A program made the position numbers and the translations under genes. Below are positions 1 to 6,094 of a stretch of DNA of 6,107 bases, piece by piece. Source of the stretch: an uncultured Alistipes sp. (GTDB lineage: Bacteria; Bacteroidota; Bacteroidia; Bacteroidales; Rikenellaceae). The stretch's first letter is position 1, and every line of letters starts with the position of its first letter. The stretch covers positions 1 through 6,107 of the forward strand of contig URBJ01000116.1 in NCBI GenBank assembly GCA_900546005.1, written 5' to 3'. The notes under the pieces were generated by a model. It saw only the letters and a list, made by a program, of their open reading frames with translations. It had not been told where the DNA came from and made no database searches.

Positions 1-182
1 CTCATTCTGCCGGTGCTGAGAGTTCCGGGGCGACCCTCGTTCCCTCCATACAGAAAACGAGGTCAATATTAAAAAAAACTCCGCTCGTGCTTCCGTGCAT
101 GATAAATGATGGGGTTATTCGTTGTAAGTGCAAAGAGGTTCGCCACCAGGTGGTTCGGAATAAATCCTCTTCTGGATCTGCA
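1..182. other. Left-edge region without a convincing gene
   Basis: I see no gene here that I can support. A leftward reading frame (2-205) starts inside the terminator hairpin of the neighbouring gene, and its translation has no recognisable domain. A rightward frame open from the window edge to about 248 runs through the same hairpin and overlaps the 3' end of the lipoprotein gene on the other strand. Both look accidental. The only structure noticed is a short odd-length palindrome at 143-153 (CCACC-A-GGTGG). The stretch is probably an intergenic spacer beyond the end of the leftward lipoprotein gene. Confidence 0.5.
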
Positions 183-224
183 ATAAAAAGAGAGAGAGCC
201 GACACCCTGTCGGCCCTCTCTCTT
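183..224 (-). terminator. Intrinsic terminator of the BACON lipoprotein gene
   Basis: On the minus strand, 17 bases past the stop codon, there is a long hairpin. The inner arms 198-204 and 208-214 pair perfectly around a three-base loop. The outer arms 188-196 and 216-224 pair perfectly after one A/C mismatch (197/215). In the minus-strand direction the hairpin runs into a run of T (complement of 185-189). On the plus strand no T run follows it, so it should act only on leftward transcription. Confidence 0.93.
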
Positions 225-240
225 GCTTGGTTGTTTATGG

Positions 241-2484
241 TTATTTAGTAGGGAATGCGTACAGACCTTGTGTACCTTCGGTGATGGCGTAGATCATATA
301 GGCGCCGCTCGGAACAGTTCCTGTGCTTTCATCGACAGAGTAACTGATGCCTTTAGCTCCTGCCCACATGTAATAGGTTTCCAGCGGAGCGAGTGATTCA
401 CCGAGCGTAAAGTTGGTTCCGTTGTTCGAACTCAATGTTCCGATCGAGCGTACATCGTTTACGTAAGTAGCGATGAATTCGCCGTTTGCGTGAACCTTAA
501 CATCGATTTCGGCAGGATAACTCCACGTCTCTTCGTCGCTTTCCGATGCATTCGCCACTTCAAACTCGTATGCAGTAGAGGCTGAGGACAGATTAGCGGG
601 CCAATTGTCGCCTGCACTTGCGGTTGCAACCTTCAGCGCCGGACCATCCATGTAATATACATAGGCTGTTCCGTTATTAATAACTAACGATACAGGAGTC
701 TCACTCTCCATGATAGGAGCTATCGTAGAAGTTTCGTACCATGCAGCCCACGAAGAGCCATTCCACAATTTCCATTCACTGTCGACATTCGTAGCTTTTG
801 CGATGTACACCTTGTTGTCACCCATATCAAAAGTCGCATAATAGTCACCATCTGCGCTTTGAATCTTGATGTTTTTCGGCGATACGTTGTAAGTAAGCAA
901 TATACCATTTACAGCCGTAGCACATGCCGTTTGATTGGACCAACTTGCTCCATTATCCTCTGACATACGATATGCAACCTGCGGCATATTCTTTTTCACG
1001 TCGGTATTGTATACGAAATAGAGCTCAGGAATACGGTCTGCGATTTCTTTAGATCCACTCCAAATTCCCTTAATAACATCCTTATTAACGGCATTCCATG
1101 ACCAATAACCGAATGTGTCGTCAACCGTACCTTTCATTACGACAAGAAGGTCTACTCCACCGGGTACTACTTGTCCTTTTTCAAGAAATTCTTTATGAAC
1201 GGATGCCTCGTGTTCGATAATATTATCGATAATCGGACTACCTTTCAAGGACGTTTCGACATCCTGATTCCATGCATACACTTGGAATCTCATGTTGTTG
1301 CCCTCCCAACTGTTGGTCGATATGGACAATTTGACACTGTTTGCAGGAGCCAATAGGTTCAAATGAATATAAATAGGTTCATTTTGAGTCCAACCGGCAT
1401 CAGAATAAACTGTTCCGCTATACACTTTGGCCTGTCCCGATACGGACAACGGGTAGGTATAGAAAGCGTATAATTCGTCACCCGTATTAACCATGGTCGG
1501 AGTTGCATTCTCAGTGATGTTTCCTTTGAAAATGTAGCTACCGTTTTCAACGCCCTGTTCGGTTTGGTTGATGACGATTTCACGAATCATGGTATCGGCC
1601 TGTGCAATGAATATCGCTTGACGGGCTTGAGTGATGGCCTCTTCGCATTCGAAAGTGAGTGTTTGGTCACCCCTTTCACCAGATGTGATGTCGAGTGTAC
1701 ACCAATCGTAAGTCTCTTTCGGAGTGATGGTCCAGTCCATGCTACACAGCAGTTCGGCCGTAACGGTCTGAGCCTTACCATCAATCTGGCTAACCAATGG
1801 ATTAACGGTAAGAGTCGGACCCGGTTCTTGCGACACCAAGATTGTCTGTTTATAGCCCAAAGAGGAATTTGCCAGAACAATATTGGCTTCACGAGGAAGC
1901 AGTCCGCTTTGGTAAGTTGCGATCTGGAAGTAGAGAGTGTCCTGAACCGGAGCAGCTTTCGATTCTACCGGAGTGATCCAGTCTGCAGCATCCGAAGGAT
2001 CATAGTTAATTGTGTATTCGATATTGCTCAAAACAGGCACGGCAATAACATTTTCTTCGAACGAAAGCCCCGTATATGTCAATGAGTCGGCTTCCAAAAC
2101 GTATTTGTAATGTTGGGTAAAGGTATAAGTTTTAACAGCACCTCCCGCATTGATGATCACTTCTGCAACTTGATTTTCGTAAGCTTCCGTCGGATTGATT
2201 GTCACGGTAACCTCTCCTTGACCGGCCGGACCGCTGGTCGGTGAAATCGTACACCACGACTGCTCTCCCCCACCATTGACATAATTTACCGACGCAGTCC
2301 ATCCCACTGTCGTGTTAAACGTAATGGTTTTCGTACCGCCGCTGGAAGTGAATGAGTATTCAGTGTCTCCAACACTTCCGATTGCCGGTTCGTCCCACAC
2401 TTTGTCGTCGTTACATTGCCATGAAACTGCGCCTGCGAGCAGTATGGCGGCAATGTAGGAAATTTTAGGTAATCTCTTTCTCAT
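241..2484 (-). CDS. Secreted BACON-domain lipoprotein with Asp-box C-terminal region
   Basis: This 747-residue exported protein is probably a glycan-binding or glycan-processing lipoprotein. It starts with a basic N-terminus, a hydrophobic stretch (about 9-20) and Cys24, the likely lipidated residue. Acidic residues follow (C-N-D-D-K), as in surface-export signals of Bacteroidota lipoproteins. The residues just before Cys24 (W-Q) are unusual for a lipobox. Three BACON-type beta-sandwich repeats lie at about 35-125, 128-219 and 223-309, recognisable from endings such as FTQ, VSQEP and INQTEQ and from W-C-T-I/L near the middle of repeats 1 and 3. BACON domains are usually carbohydrate- or mucin-associated modules on Bacteroidota enzymes. 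Residues about 315-747 match no family I can name, but contain Asp-box-like motifs (S508-E-D-N-G-A-S-W515 and a weaker S685-S-N-N-G-T-N-F692), suggesting a sialidase-like beta-propeller. No catalytic set is identified. The start fits the signal peptide; no Shine-Dalgarno is seen. It is a single-gene unit with its own terminator. Confidence 0.9.
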   Translation of the reverse strand: MRKRLPKISYIAAILLAGAVSWQCNDDKVWDEPAIGSVGDTEYSFTSSGGTKTITFNTTVGWTASVNYVNGGGEQSWCTISPTSGPAGQGEVTVTINPTEAYENQVAEVIINAGGAVKTYTFTQHYKYVLEADSLTYTGLSFEENVIAVPVLSNIEYTINYDPSDAADWITPVESKAAPVQDTLYFQIATYQSGLLPREANIVLANSSLGYKQTILVSQEPGPTLTVNPLVSQIDGKAQTVTAELLCSMDWTITPKETYDWCTLDITSGERGDQTLTFECEEAITQARQAIFIAQADTMIREIVINQTEQGVENGSYIFKGNITENATPTMVNTGDELYAFYTYPLSVSGQAKVYSGTVYSDAGWTQNEPIYIHLNLLAPANSVKLSISTNSWEGNNMRFQVYAWNQDVETSLKGSPIIDNIIEHEASVHKEFLEKGQVVPGGVDLLVVMKGTVDDTFGYWSWNAVNKDVIKGIWSGSKEIADRIPELYFVYNTDVKKNMPQVAYRMSEDNGASWSNQTACATAVNGILLTYNVSPKNIKIQSADGDYYATFDMGDNKVYIAKATNVDSEWKLWNGSSWAAWYETSTIAPIMESETPVSLVINNGTAYVYYMDGPALKVATASAGDNWPANLSSASTAYEFEVANASESDEETWSYPAEIDVKVHANGEFIATYVNDVRSIGTLSSNNGTNFTLGESLAPLETYYMWAGAKGISYSVDESTGTVPSGAYMIYAITEGTQGLYAFPTK

Positions 2485-2721
2485 AATTAGTTTATTAGGT
2501 TTGTTAATAGTATAATTAGTTTTAGGGAAAATCTTTTTTACTTAGCAAGAAGTGTTTTTTATGTTTATCGTAAATGTACTTTTTTTTATGGTAACCTCCA
2601 AATAATAACTTTAGGAAAAGATAGGTTTGTTAAAAAATAAACAAAAATAATAATCTGTCAGTTTTAAATTAACACACTGTTTTTTGACATTTAGGATTTA
2701 GAGCGTCGTTTTTTAGTGTTT
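2485..2721. other. AT-rich spacer upstream of the BACON lipoprotein gene
   Basis: This strongly AT-rich gap lies between two leftward genes and contains no reading frame I believe in. It must hold the 3' end signal of the flavin-reductase-like gene and the promoter and leader of the lipoprotein gene. I could not find a clear terminator after the stop at 2722: the only inverted repeat (ACACT/AGTGT) has a loop of more than 30 bases. Read-through into the lipoprotein gene is therefore possible. Confidence 0.7.
2616..2649 (-). promoter_or_regulatory. Candidate promoter of the BACON lipoprotein gene
   Basis: The Bacteroidota primary sigma factor recognises a -7 element TAnnTTTG and a -33 element TTTG. 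On the minus strand two overlapping options exist. One is TTTG (2642-2645), an 18-bp gap, then TATCTTTT (2616-2623, one mismatch). The other is a perfect -7 match, TATTTTTG (2642-2649), with no good -33 box. Either gives a leader of more than 100 bases. The region is so AT-rich that chance matches are likely. Confidence 0.3.
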
Positions 2722-3228
2722 TTAACGGATGTAGCATGCGTTTATGGCTCCGATGTAGAGTTTGTGGTCTCCTCCGTGTGTACCTCCATACCATTGCGAG
2801 TAGATCGTCGGATCGATAAAGGAGTCGCTTTGGATCGTTGTGGCGTACATTTTTTGGCATTCGAGTGTAAGGCGGGACTCCTCGAAGGTCACCAACCCCG
2901 CGGGAGTTGTTGTCGGATGCAGGTGAGCGGCTTGGATTTTATCCATGTCGCGGCCGGAGTGGGAACCGCATATCTTGTAGGCTTCGCGGTGTGCCTCGCC
3001 GAGAAATGACAGCGTAAAGCCGTCGTTGCGTTCTATAAATTCATAGGTGTAGCGTTCCGGGCGGATGAAGATGAAGGCGACCGGACGGTTCCAAAGGTAT
3101 CCCATGGCTCCCCATGAGGCGGTCATGGTGTTGAAAGAGGTGGCGTTGCCGGCTGTAACGAGCATCCACTCTTTACTGATCAGAGAGATAAGATTGTCGG
3201 AGATTTGTTTAGGGTCTATGGATTGCAT
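2722..3228 (-). CDS. Flavin-reductase/flavoredoxin-like protein
   Basis: This 168-residue cytoplasmic protein is of the flavin-reductase-like (FMN-binding split-barrel) family, related to flavoredoxins. Such proteins bind FMN and pass electrons to partner proteins or small substrates. The family signature is seen in N33-T-M-T-A-S-W-G near the N-terminus, G43-Y-L-W-N-R-P-V, then F54-I-R-P-E-R-Y-T-Y, where flavin and phosphate contacts are expected. A later H90-S-G-R-D sits where the family has its second conserved G-R/D region. The frame extends upstream to 3303, but the extra 25 residues are unlike the family and would overlap the preceding gene, so Met at 3226-3228 is preferred. It lies 13 bp after the stop of the NimA-like gene on the same strand, so the two are almost certainly co-transcribed. 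The substrate cannot be told from sequence. Confidence 0.88.
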   Translation of the reverse strand: MQSIDPKQISDNLISLISKEWMLVTAGNATSFNTMTASWGAMGYLWNRPVAFIFIRPERYTYEFIERNDGFTLSFLGEAHREAYKICGSHSGRDMDKIQAAHLHPTTTPAGLVTFEESRLTLECQKMYATTIQSDSFIDPTIYSQWYGGTHGGDHKLYIGAINACYIR

Positions 3229-3241
3229 GATTTGAAAAAAT

Positions 3242-3739
3242 TTATTTGTGATTGATCTTTTTGGTCTTTCCGGAAAGGTGTTCGATGTCCAGACGGAGAA
3301 CAAAGGTGCGGGCGAATGATCCGGCGATGTATTTTATGGCCCGTTGTTCGTAGCCCGGATTGTATTTTGCGCTCAACAGTTCAAGAGCATGCTGCTTCTC
3401 TTGGTCGGAGAGATGCATGTCGATTTTCCCGAAGACCATGACACATTCGTATTCGGTAGTGAAGCCGCCGGCAATGACGTGCGTATGTCCGACAACGGTA
3501 AAGCATGCCCGGTTGTTCGCTTGCAGGCACTCCAATTTGTATCCTTCGGGGGCACAGTGAAAATAGATCGAGTCGTTTTCGGTAACATAGCTGATCGGAA
3601 TGCCGTATCCGTATCCGTTTGTGCCGCACATGGAGAGCGTTCCGAACTCTCCTGAATCCAAAAGTGCACGGGCAGCAACATCGGACCATAACCGGTCCTG
3701 TCGGCGTACGGGACGGAAGATTGTGGAGTCGTTTTCCAT
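3242..3739 (-). CDS. NimA-like pyridoxamine-5'-phosphate-oxidase-family protein
   Basis: This 165-residue cytoplasmic split-barrel protein belongs to the NimA/COG3467 branch of the pyridoxamine 5'-phosphate oxidase superfamily. Evidence is the N-terminal F-R-P-V-R-R (8-13), G43-Y-G-Y-G-I-P-I-S-Y-V, I58-Y-F-H-C-A-P-E-G-Y-K (the conserved FHCA..G.K block), F93-T-T-E-Y-E-C-V-M-V-F-G-K, and L121-L-S-A-K-Y-N-P. Length is typical of the family. Some Nim proteins reduce 5-nitroimidazole drugs to the harmless amine, but many chromosomal relatives are not linked to resistance, and their normal substrate is unknown. His61 is a candidate for the conserved cofactor-contacting histidine (inference). The start is supported by AGGA (3745-3748) five bases upstream. 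It is the first gene of a leftward operon with the flavin-reductase-like gene, which may supply reduced flavin. Confidence 0.88.
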   Translation of the reverse strand: MENDSTIFRPVRRQDRLWSDVAARALLDSGEFGTLSMCGTNGYGYGIPISYVTENDSIYFHCAPEGYKLECLQANNRACFTVVGHTHVIAGGFTTEYECVMVFGKIDMHLSDQEKQHALELLSAKYNPGYEQRAIKYIAGSFARTFVLRLDIEHLSGKTKKINHK

Positions 3740-3744
3740 AAAAA

Positions 3745-3748
3745 TCCT
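3745..3748 (-). promoter_or_regulatory. Ribosome binding site of the NimA-like gene
   Basis: The minus strand reads AGGA, five bases, then ATG. A Shine-Dalgarno match is notable because the other three genes of the window lack one. It supports the chosen start codon and suggests relatively efficient initiation. Confidence 0.6.
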
Positions 3749-3750
3749 GA

Positions 3751-3765
3751 TTGCGTTTTCCGCAA
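3751..3765 (-). promoter_or_regulatory. Small hairpin in the NimA-like gene leader
   Basis: The minus-strand leader can form a perfect five-pair stem (TTGCG/CGCAA) around a GAAAA loop. It ends two bases before the ribosome binding site. It could stabilise the transcript 5' end or affect translation. The stem is short, so it may have no role. Confidence 0.3.
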
Positions 3766-3783
3766 GTTAGTAAAAATGCGGTT

Positions 3784-3791
3784 AAAATATA
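3784..3791 (-). promoter_or_regulatory. Weak candidate -7 element of the NimA-like operon
   Basis: The minus strand reads TATATTTT, one base away from the Bacteroidota -7 consensus TAnnTTTG, about 45 bases upstream of the start codon. No convincing -33 TTTG is seen at the usual distance, so this is tentative. It would place the transcript start close upstream of the leader hairpin. Confidence 0.25.
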
Positions 3792-3849
3792 ACGGGCGGC
3801 GGAAAAAATGTTTAATTTGTCGGTGAAATAAAAATAAGGGAGAGTCCGA

Positions 3850-3880
3850 TTGGCGATCTCGAGAGAAAGAGCTATATTTG
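3850..3880 (+). promoter_or_regulatory. Bacteroidota-type promoter of the GH-like gene
   Basis: A -33-like TTGG (3850-3853) is followed after 19 bp by a perfect -7 element TATATTTG (3873-3880). Spacing and sequence agree with the known Bacteroides primary sigma-factor consensus. Transcription would begin near 3886-3889, giving a leader of roughly 32-35 bases. This is the best-defined promoter in the window. Confidence 0.8.
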
Positions 3881-3895
3881 TATGTAATATATACT

Positions 3896-3910
3896 TTTAG
3901 GTAACCTAAA
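3896..3910. promoter_or_regulatory. 15-bp palindrome between promoter and start of the GH-like gene
   Basis: TTTAGGT and ACCTAAA are perfect inverted arms around one central A. The site lies just after the predicted transcript start and ten bases before the start codon, a typical place for a repressor operator. As RNA it could form only a weak five-pair stem, so a protein-binding DNA site is more plausible than an RNA structure. No regulator gene is visible in the window. Confidence 0.4.
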
Positions 3911-3920
3911 CTTAACGAAA

Positions 3921-5969
3921 ATGAAGAGAAGAAGTATCTATTTCGCGGCAGCTGGATTGTTTGCTGCTGCGTCGGTTTTCGGAAGTTCGTGTACACAAGG
4001 TTCCCAGACAGCCGCTGAGGATTCGTGTGCCTATCGCGACATCTATCCGGATACGTGGGTGGCGACCGATGCGCTCGGTCGTACAATGCCCTCCTACGAG
4101 GAGGTCGGACCCGTGAAGAATGACCAACGTCGTGTAGTCGGAATTTTTTACATCACATGGCATACGCAGGGATTGGCTAACCTGAAAAGCCCCTATACGG
4201 CCGATGTGACAAAAATCCTGCAGAAGGACCCCAATGCACGTCTCGAGGCCGATAATCCGCTCTGGACCGAGGGATCTTACCACTATGCCGAACCCGAAAT
4301 GGGCTACTTCCTGAGTCAGGACGAATGGGTAATCCGTAAGGATATCTCGATGTTGGCCGATGCCGGTGTGGATGTGATGATCATGGACGTGACCAATGCC
4401 GTACGTTATTGGGACGAGTGGGATGTGATCTTCCGTACCATGCAGCAGATGAAGGCCGAGGGAAACAAAGTGCCCAAATTCTGTTTCTGGGCGTTCAACG
4501 GTCCGGTAATTACGGTTGTTCAGGATCTCTACGAACGTATCTACGAGAAGAACCAATATCCCGATCTGTGGTTCTACTGGGACGGGAAGCCGCTGTTGCT
4601 GTACAACGGACGTCCGAAATATGACGCAAACGGACAGGATACGCCGAACCCCAACCTGCACTACGATGAGGATGCGGTGACCAATAAAAATAATCCTCAC
4701 TACGGAGATCCTTACTATACCGAAAAATTCTATAAGGATTATTCGGATGACGTGAAGAACTTCTTCACGCTGCGGACCATGTGGTGGGGCTATTACGAAT
4801 GGGCCGGAGAACGGTTTGTCGGAACGGAAGACAACTGGAGCTTCGGATATAGTTTGGCCGATCCCAAAGTCAAGGCGATGAAGCCCGAAGAGCTGTTGTC
4901 GCTGCACAACGGCAAGCGCGAACAGGCTGCCGTTACACCGGCTCAACACCCCGTAACGATGGTTCCGGGCGATTCCATGGGTGTTGGAAAATCGTGGTCA
5001 CGGGAGTTTGGCGAACCGGAACTCGACGAATACGACATGCCGAAAGAGGCCTACGTGCCTTGGCTCGGAAAGACCGTAAAGAATCCGACCCACTACGGAA
5101 TCTATTTCCAAGAGCGTTGGGACGAAGCGTTGGCAGCCAATCCGGAGTTCCTCTACATCAATGACTGGAACGAGTGGACTGCCGGAAAATACCAGCCCGG
5201 AGGTCCGACGAAAAAGACCATGTGGTTGCGCCGAGAAAATCCATTCTACTTTGTCGATCAGTACAACATGGAGTTCAATCGGGGCATTCAGCCGATGAAG
5301 GGCGGTTATACCGATAACTACTACATGCAGATGGCACAGAATCTGCGTAAATATAAAGGGGTACGTCCGATTCCGGAACACTCGGGATATACCAAAACGA
5401 AGATCGACGGTAATTTCTCGGACTGGAACAAGGTGAAGATCGAATTCCGCGATACGAAAGGCGATGTGACGCATCGTGATGCCAAAGGATACGGCGGATT
5501 GCACTATACTAACAATTCGGGACGTAACGATATTATTACGGCAAAAGTGGCTGTAAACGAGGAAAATGTATCGTTCTTTGCCGAGACGGCTTCTCCACTG
5601 ACGCCGTGCACCGATTCGAACTGGATGTTGCTGGTGATCGATGCCGACAACAACTCATCGACAGGGTGGTACGGATACGATTTCTTGATCAACAAGCAGA
5701 TCAAGGATGAAGGGACGACGACACTGATGCGCTACGACGAGTCGAAAGCCGAATGGGTAGAGGTTGCAGAGCTGCCGATGGCCTACTCTGAAAACAAACT
5801 GGAGATCTCCGTGCCGCGTGAATTGCTCGGACTGACCGGTGATGCATTTGTGTTCGACTTCAAGTGGAGTGACAATCCGGCCGAATTGAAAGATCCTATT
5901 TCGTTCTGTACGGATGGGGATGCTGCTCCGAATCGTAGGTTCAATTATCGATTTATCTGGAAACGTTAA
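3921..5969 (+). CDS. Secreted GH99/GH71-like glycoside hydrolase with CBM9-like domain
   Basis: This 682-residue exported protein is probably a glycoside hydrolase. Residues 1-23 are a signal peptide (basic MKRR, Ala-rich core) ending at Cys24 (G-S-S-C), so it is likely a lipoprotein. No acidic surface-export signal follows the cysteine, which favours a periplasmic-facing position. Residues about 70-450 look like a TIM barrel of the GH99/GH71/WbsX type: V73-G-I-F-Y-I-T-W-H, A123-E-P-E-M-G-Y-F, D134-E-W-V-I-R-K, D151-V-M-I-M-D-V-T-N-A, Y219-W-D-G-K-P-L-L-L-Y and I413-N-D-W-N-E-W. The last resembles the E-W-H-E catalytic motif of GH99 endo-alpha-mannosidases, with Asp415 and Glu418 in the matching places (inferred). 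Residues about 492-682 (I495-D-G-N-F-S-D-W, D574-A-D-N-N-S-S-T-G-W) look like a CBM9/DOMON-type sugar-binding module. The substrate is unknown. The gene has its own promoter and terminator, so it appears to be transcribed alone. Confidence 0.87.
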   Translation: MKRRSIYFAAAGLFAAASVFGSSCTQGSQTAAEDSCAYRDIYPDTWVATDALGRTMPSYEEVGPVKNDQRRVVGIFYITWHTQGLANLKSPYTADVTKILQKDPNARLEADNPLWTEGSYHYAEPEMGYFLSQDEWVIRKDISMLADAGVDVMIMDVTNAVRYWDEWDVIFRTMQQMKAEGNKVPKFCFWAFNGPVITVVQDLYERIYEKNQYPDLWFYWDGKPLLLYNGRPKYDANGQDTPNPNLHYDEDAVTNKNNPHYGDPYYTEKFYKDYSDDVKNFFTLRTMWWGYYEWAGERFVGTEDNWSFGYSLADPKVKAMKPEELLSLHNGKREQAAVTPAQHPVTMVPGDSMGVGKSWSREFGEPELDEYDMPKEAYVPWLGKTVKNPTHYGIYFQERWDEALAANPEFLYINDWNEWTAGKYQPGGPTKKTMWLRRENPFYFVDQYNMEFNRGIQPMKGGYTDNYYMQMAQNLRKYKGVRPIPEHSGYTKTKIDGNFSDWNKVKIEFRDTKGDVTHRDAKGYGGLHYTNNSGRNDIITAKVAVNEENVSFFAETASPLTPCTDSNWMLLVIDADNNSSTGWYGYDFLINKQIKDEGTTTLMRYDESKAEWVEVAELPMAYSENKLEISVPRELLGLTGDAFVFDFKWSDNPAELKDPISFCTDGDAAPNRRFNYRFIWKR

Positions 5970-5970
5970 A

Positions 5971-6010
5971 AAAATCAGTGTCTTTATGAAAAAATAAAGA
6001 CCCTGATTTT
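5971..6010 (+). terminator. Intrinsic terminator of the GH-like gene
   Basis: One base after the stop codon, arms 5971-5978 and 6003-6010 (AAAATCAG/CTGATTTT) pair perfectly. After one T/C mismatch, inner arms 5980-5987 and 5994-6001 (GTCTTTAT/ATAAAGAC) also pair perfectly, around a six-base loop. The stem closes with four T, and its first arm starts with A, so it could also work on leftward transcription. The T run is short, but the stem is long. Confidence 0.85.
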
Positions 6011-6036
6011 GGAATTCAAGATATTTGTTATATTTG
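6008..6036 (+). promoter_or_regulatory. Candidate promoter reading out of the right edge
   Basis: A perfect -7 element TATATTTG (6029-6036) repeats the one used ahead of the GH-like gene. TTTG at 6008-6011 may serve as the -33 box, but the 17-bp gap is shorter than the usual 19-21. The -33 box would overlap the end of the terminator. No start codon with an open frame follows inside the window. Confidence 0.4.
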
Positions 6037-6060
6037 CATTGTTGAATGATTTAGAAGCAT

Positions 6061-6094
6061 AAAAAAAACGGATCTGAAGATTCTGGAGGGTCCG
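6061..6094 (-). terminator. Possible terminator of a leftward gene beyond the right edge
   Basis: Read leftward, CGGACC (6089-6094) and GATCCG (6069-6074) pair over six positions, including one G-T, around a 14-base loop. Eight T (complement of 6061-6068) follow. This is the layout of an intrinsic terminator, but the stem is short and the loop large. The alternative is a structured leader of a rightward transcript starting near 6043. Confidence 0.4.

Noticed and set aside
143..153. Short palindrome CCACC-A-GGTGG
   Set aside because: Too short to be significant alone, no T run for a terminator, and no adjacent promoter or gene start.
131..180. tRNA-like GGTTCG stretch
   Set aside because: No acceptor stem or anticodon arm can be drawn around it, and the T-arm does not pair properly.
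2..205. 67-codon open frame on the minus strand at the left edge
   Set aside because: It begins inside the lipoprotein-gene terminator hairpin, and its translation shows no domain or sensible composition.
3..248. Rightward frame open from the left edge, as if the tail of a gene
   Set aside because: It reads through the terminator hairpin and past the lipoprotein stop codon, and its sequence looks random.
1564..2085. 173-codon open frame on the plus strand
   Set aside because: It is antisense to BACON domains 2 and 3 of the lipoprotein gene, has no domain signature and no promoter of its own.
3229..3303. Upstream extension of the flavin-reductase-like gene by 25 codons
   Set aside because: The extra residues do not fit the family and would overlap the preceding gene by about 60 bases; the internal Met at 3228 gives a standard N-terminus.
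3373..4086. 237-codon open frame on the minus strand
   Set aside because: It overlaps the NimA-like gene in another frame, spans the divergent promoter region and runs antisense to the start of the GH-like gene. Its translation is low-complexity and has no family match.
3912..4949. 345-codon open frame on the minus strand
   Set aside because: It lies wholly opposite the start of the GH-like gene, which has a signal peptide, domain motifs, promoter and terminator. Its translation has no recognisable motif and is a reflection of codon bias in the real gene.
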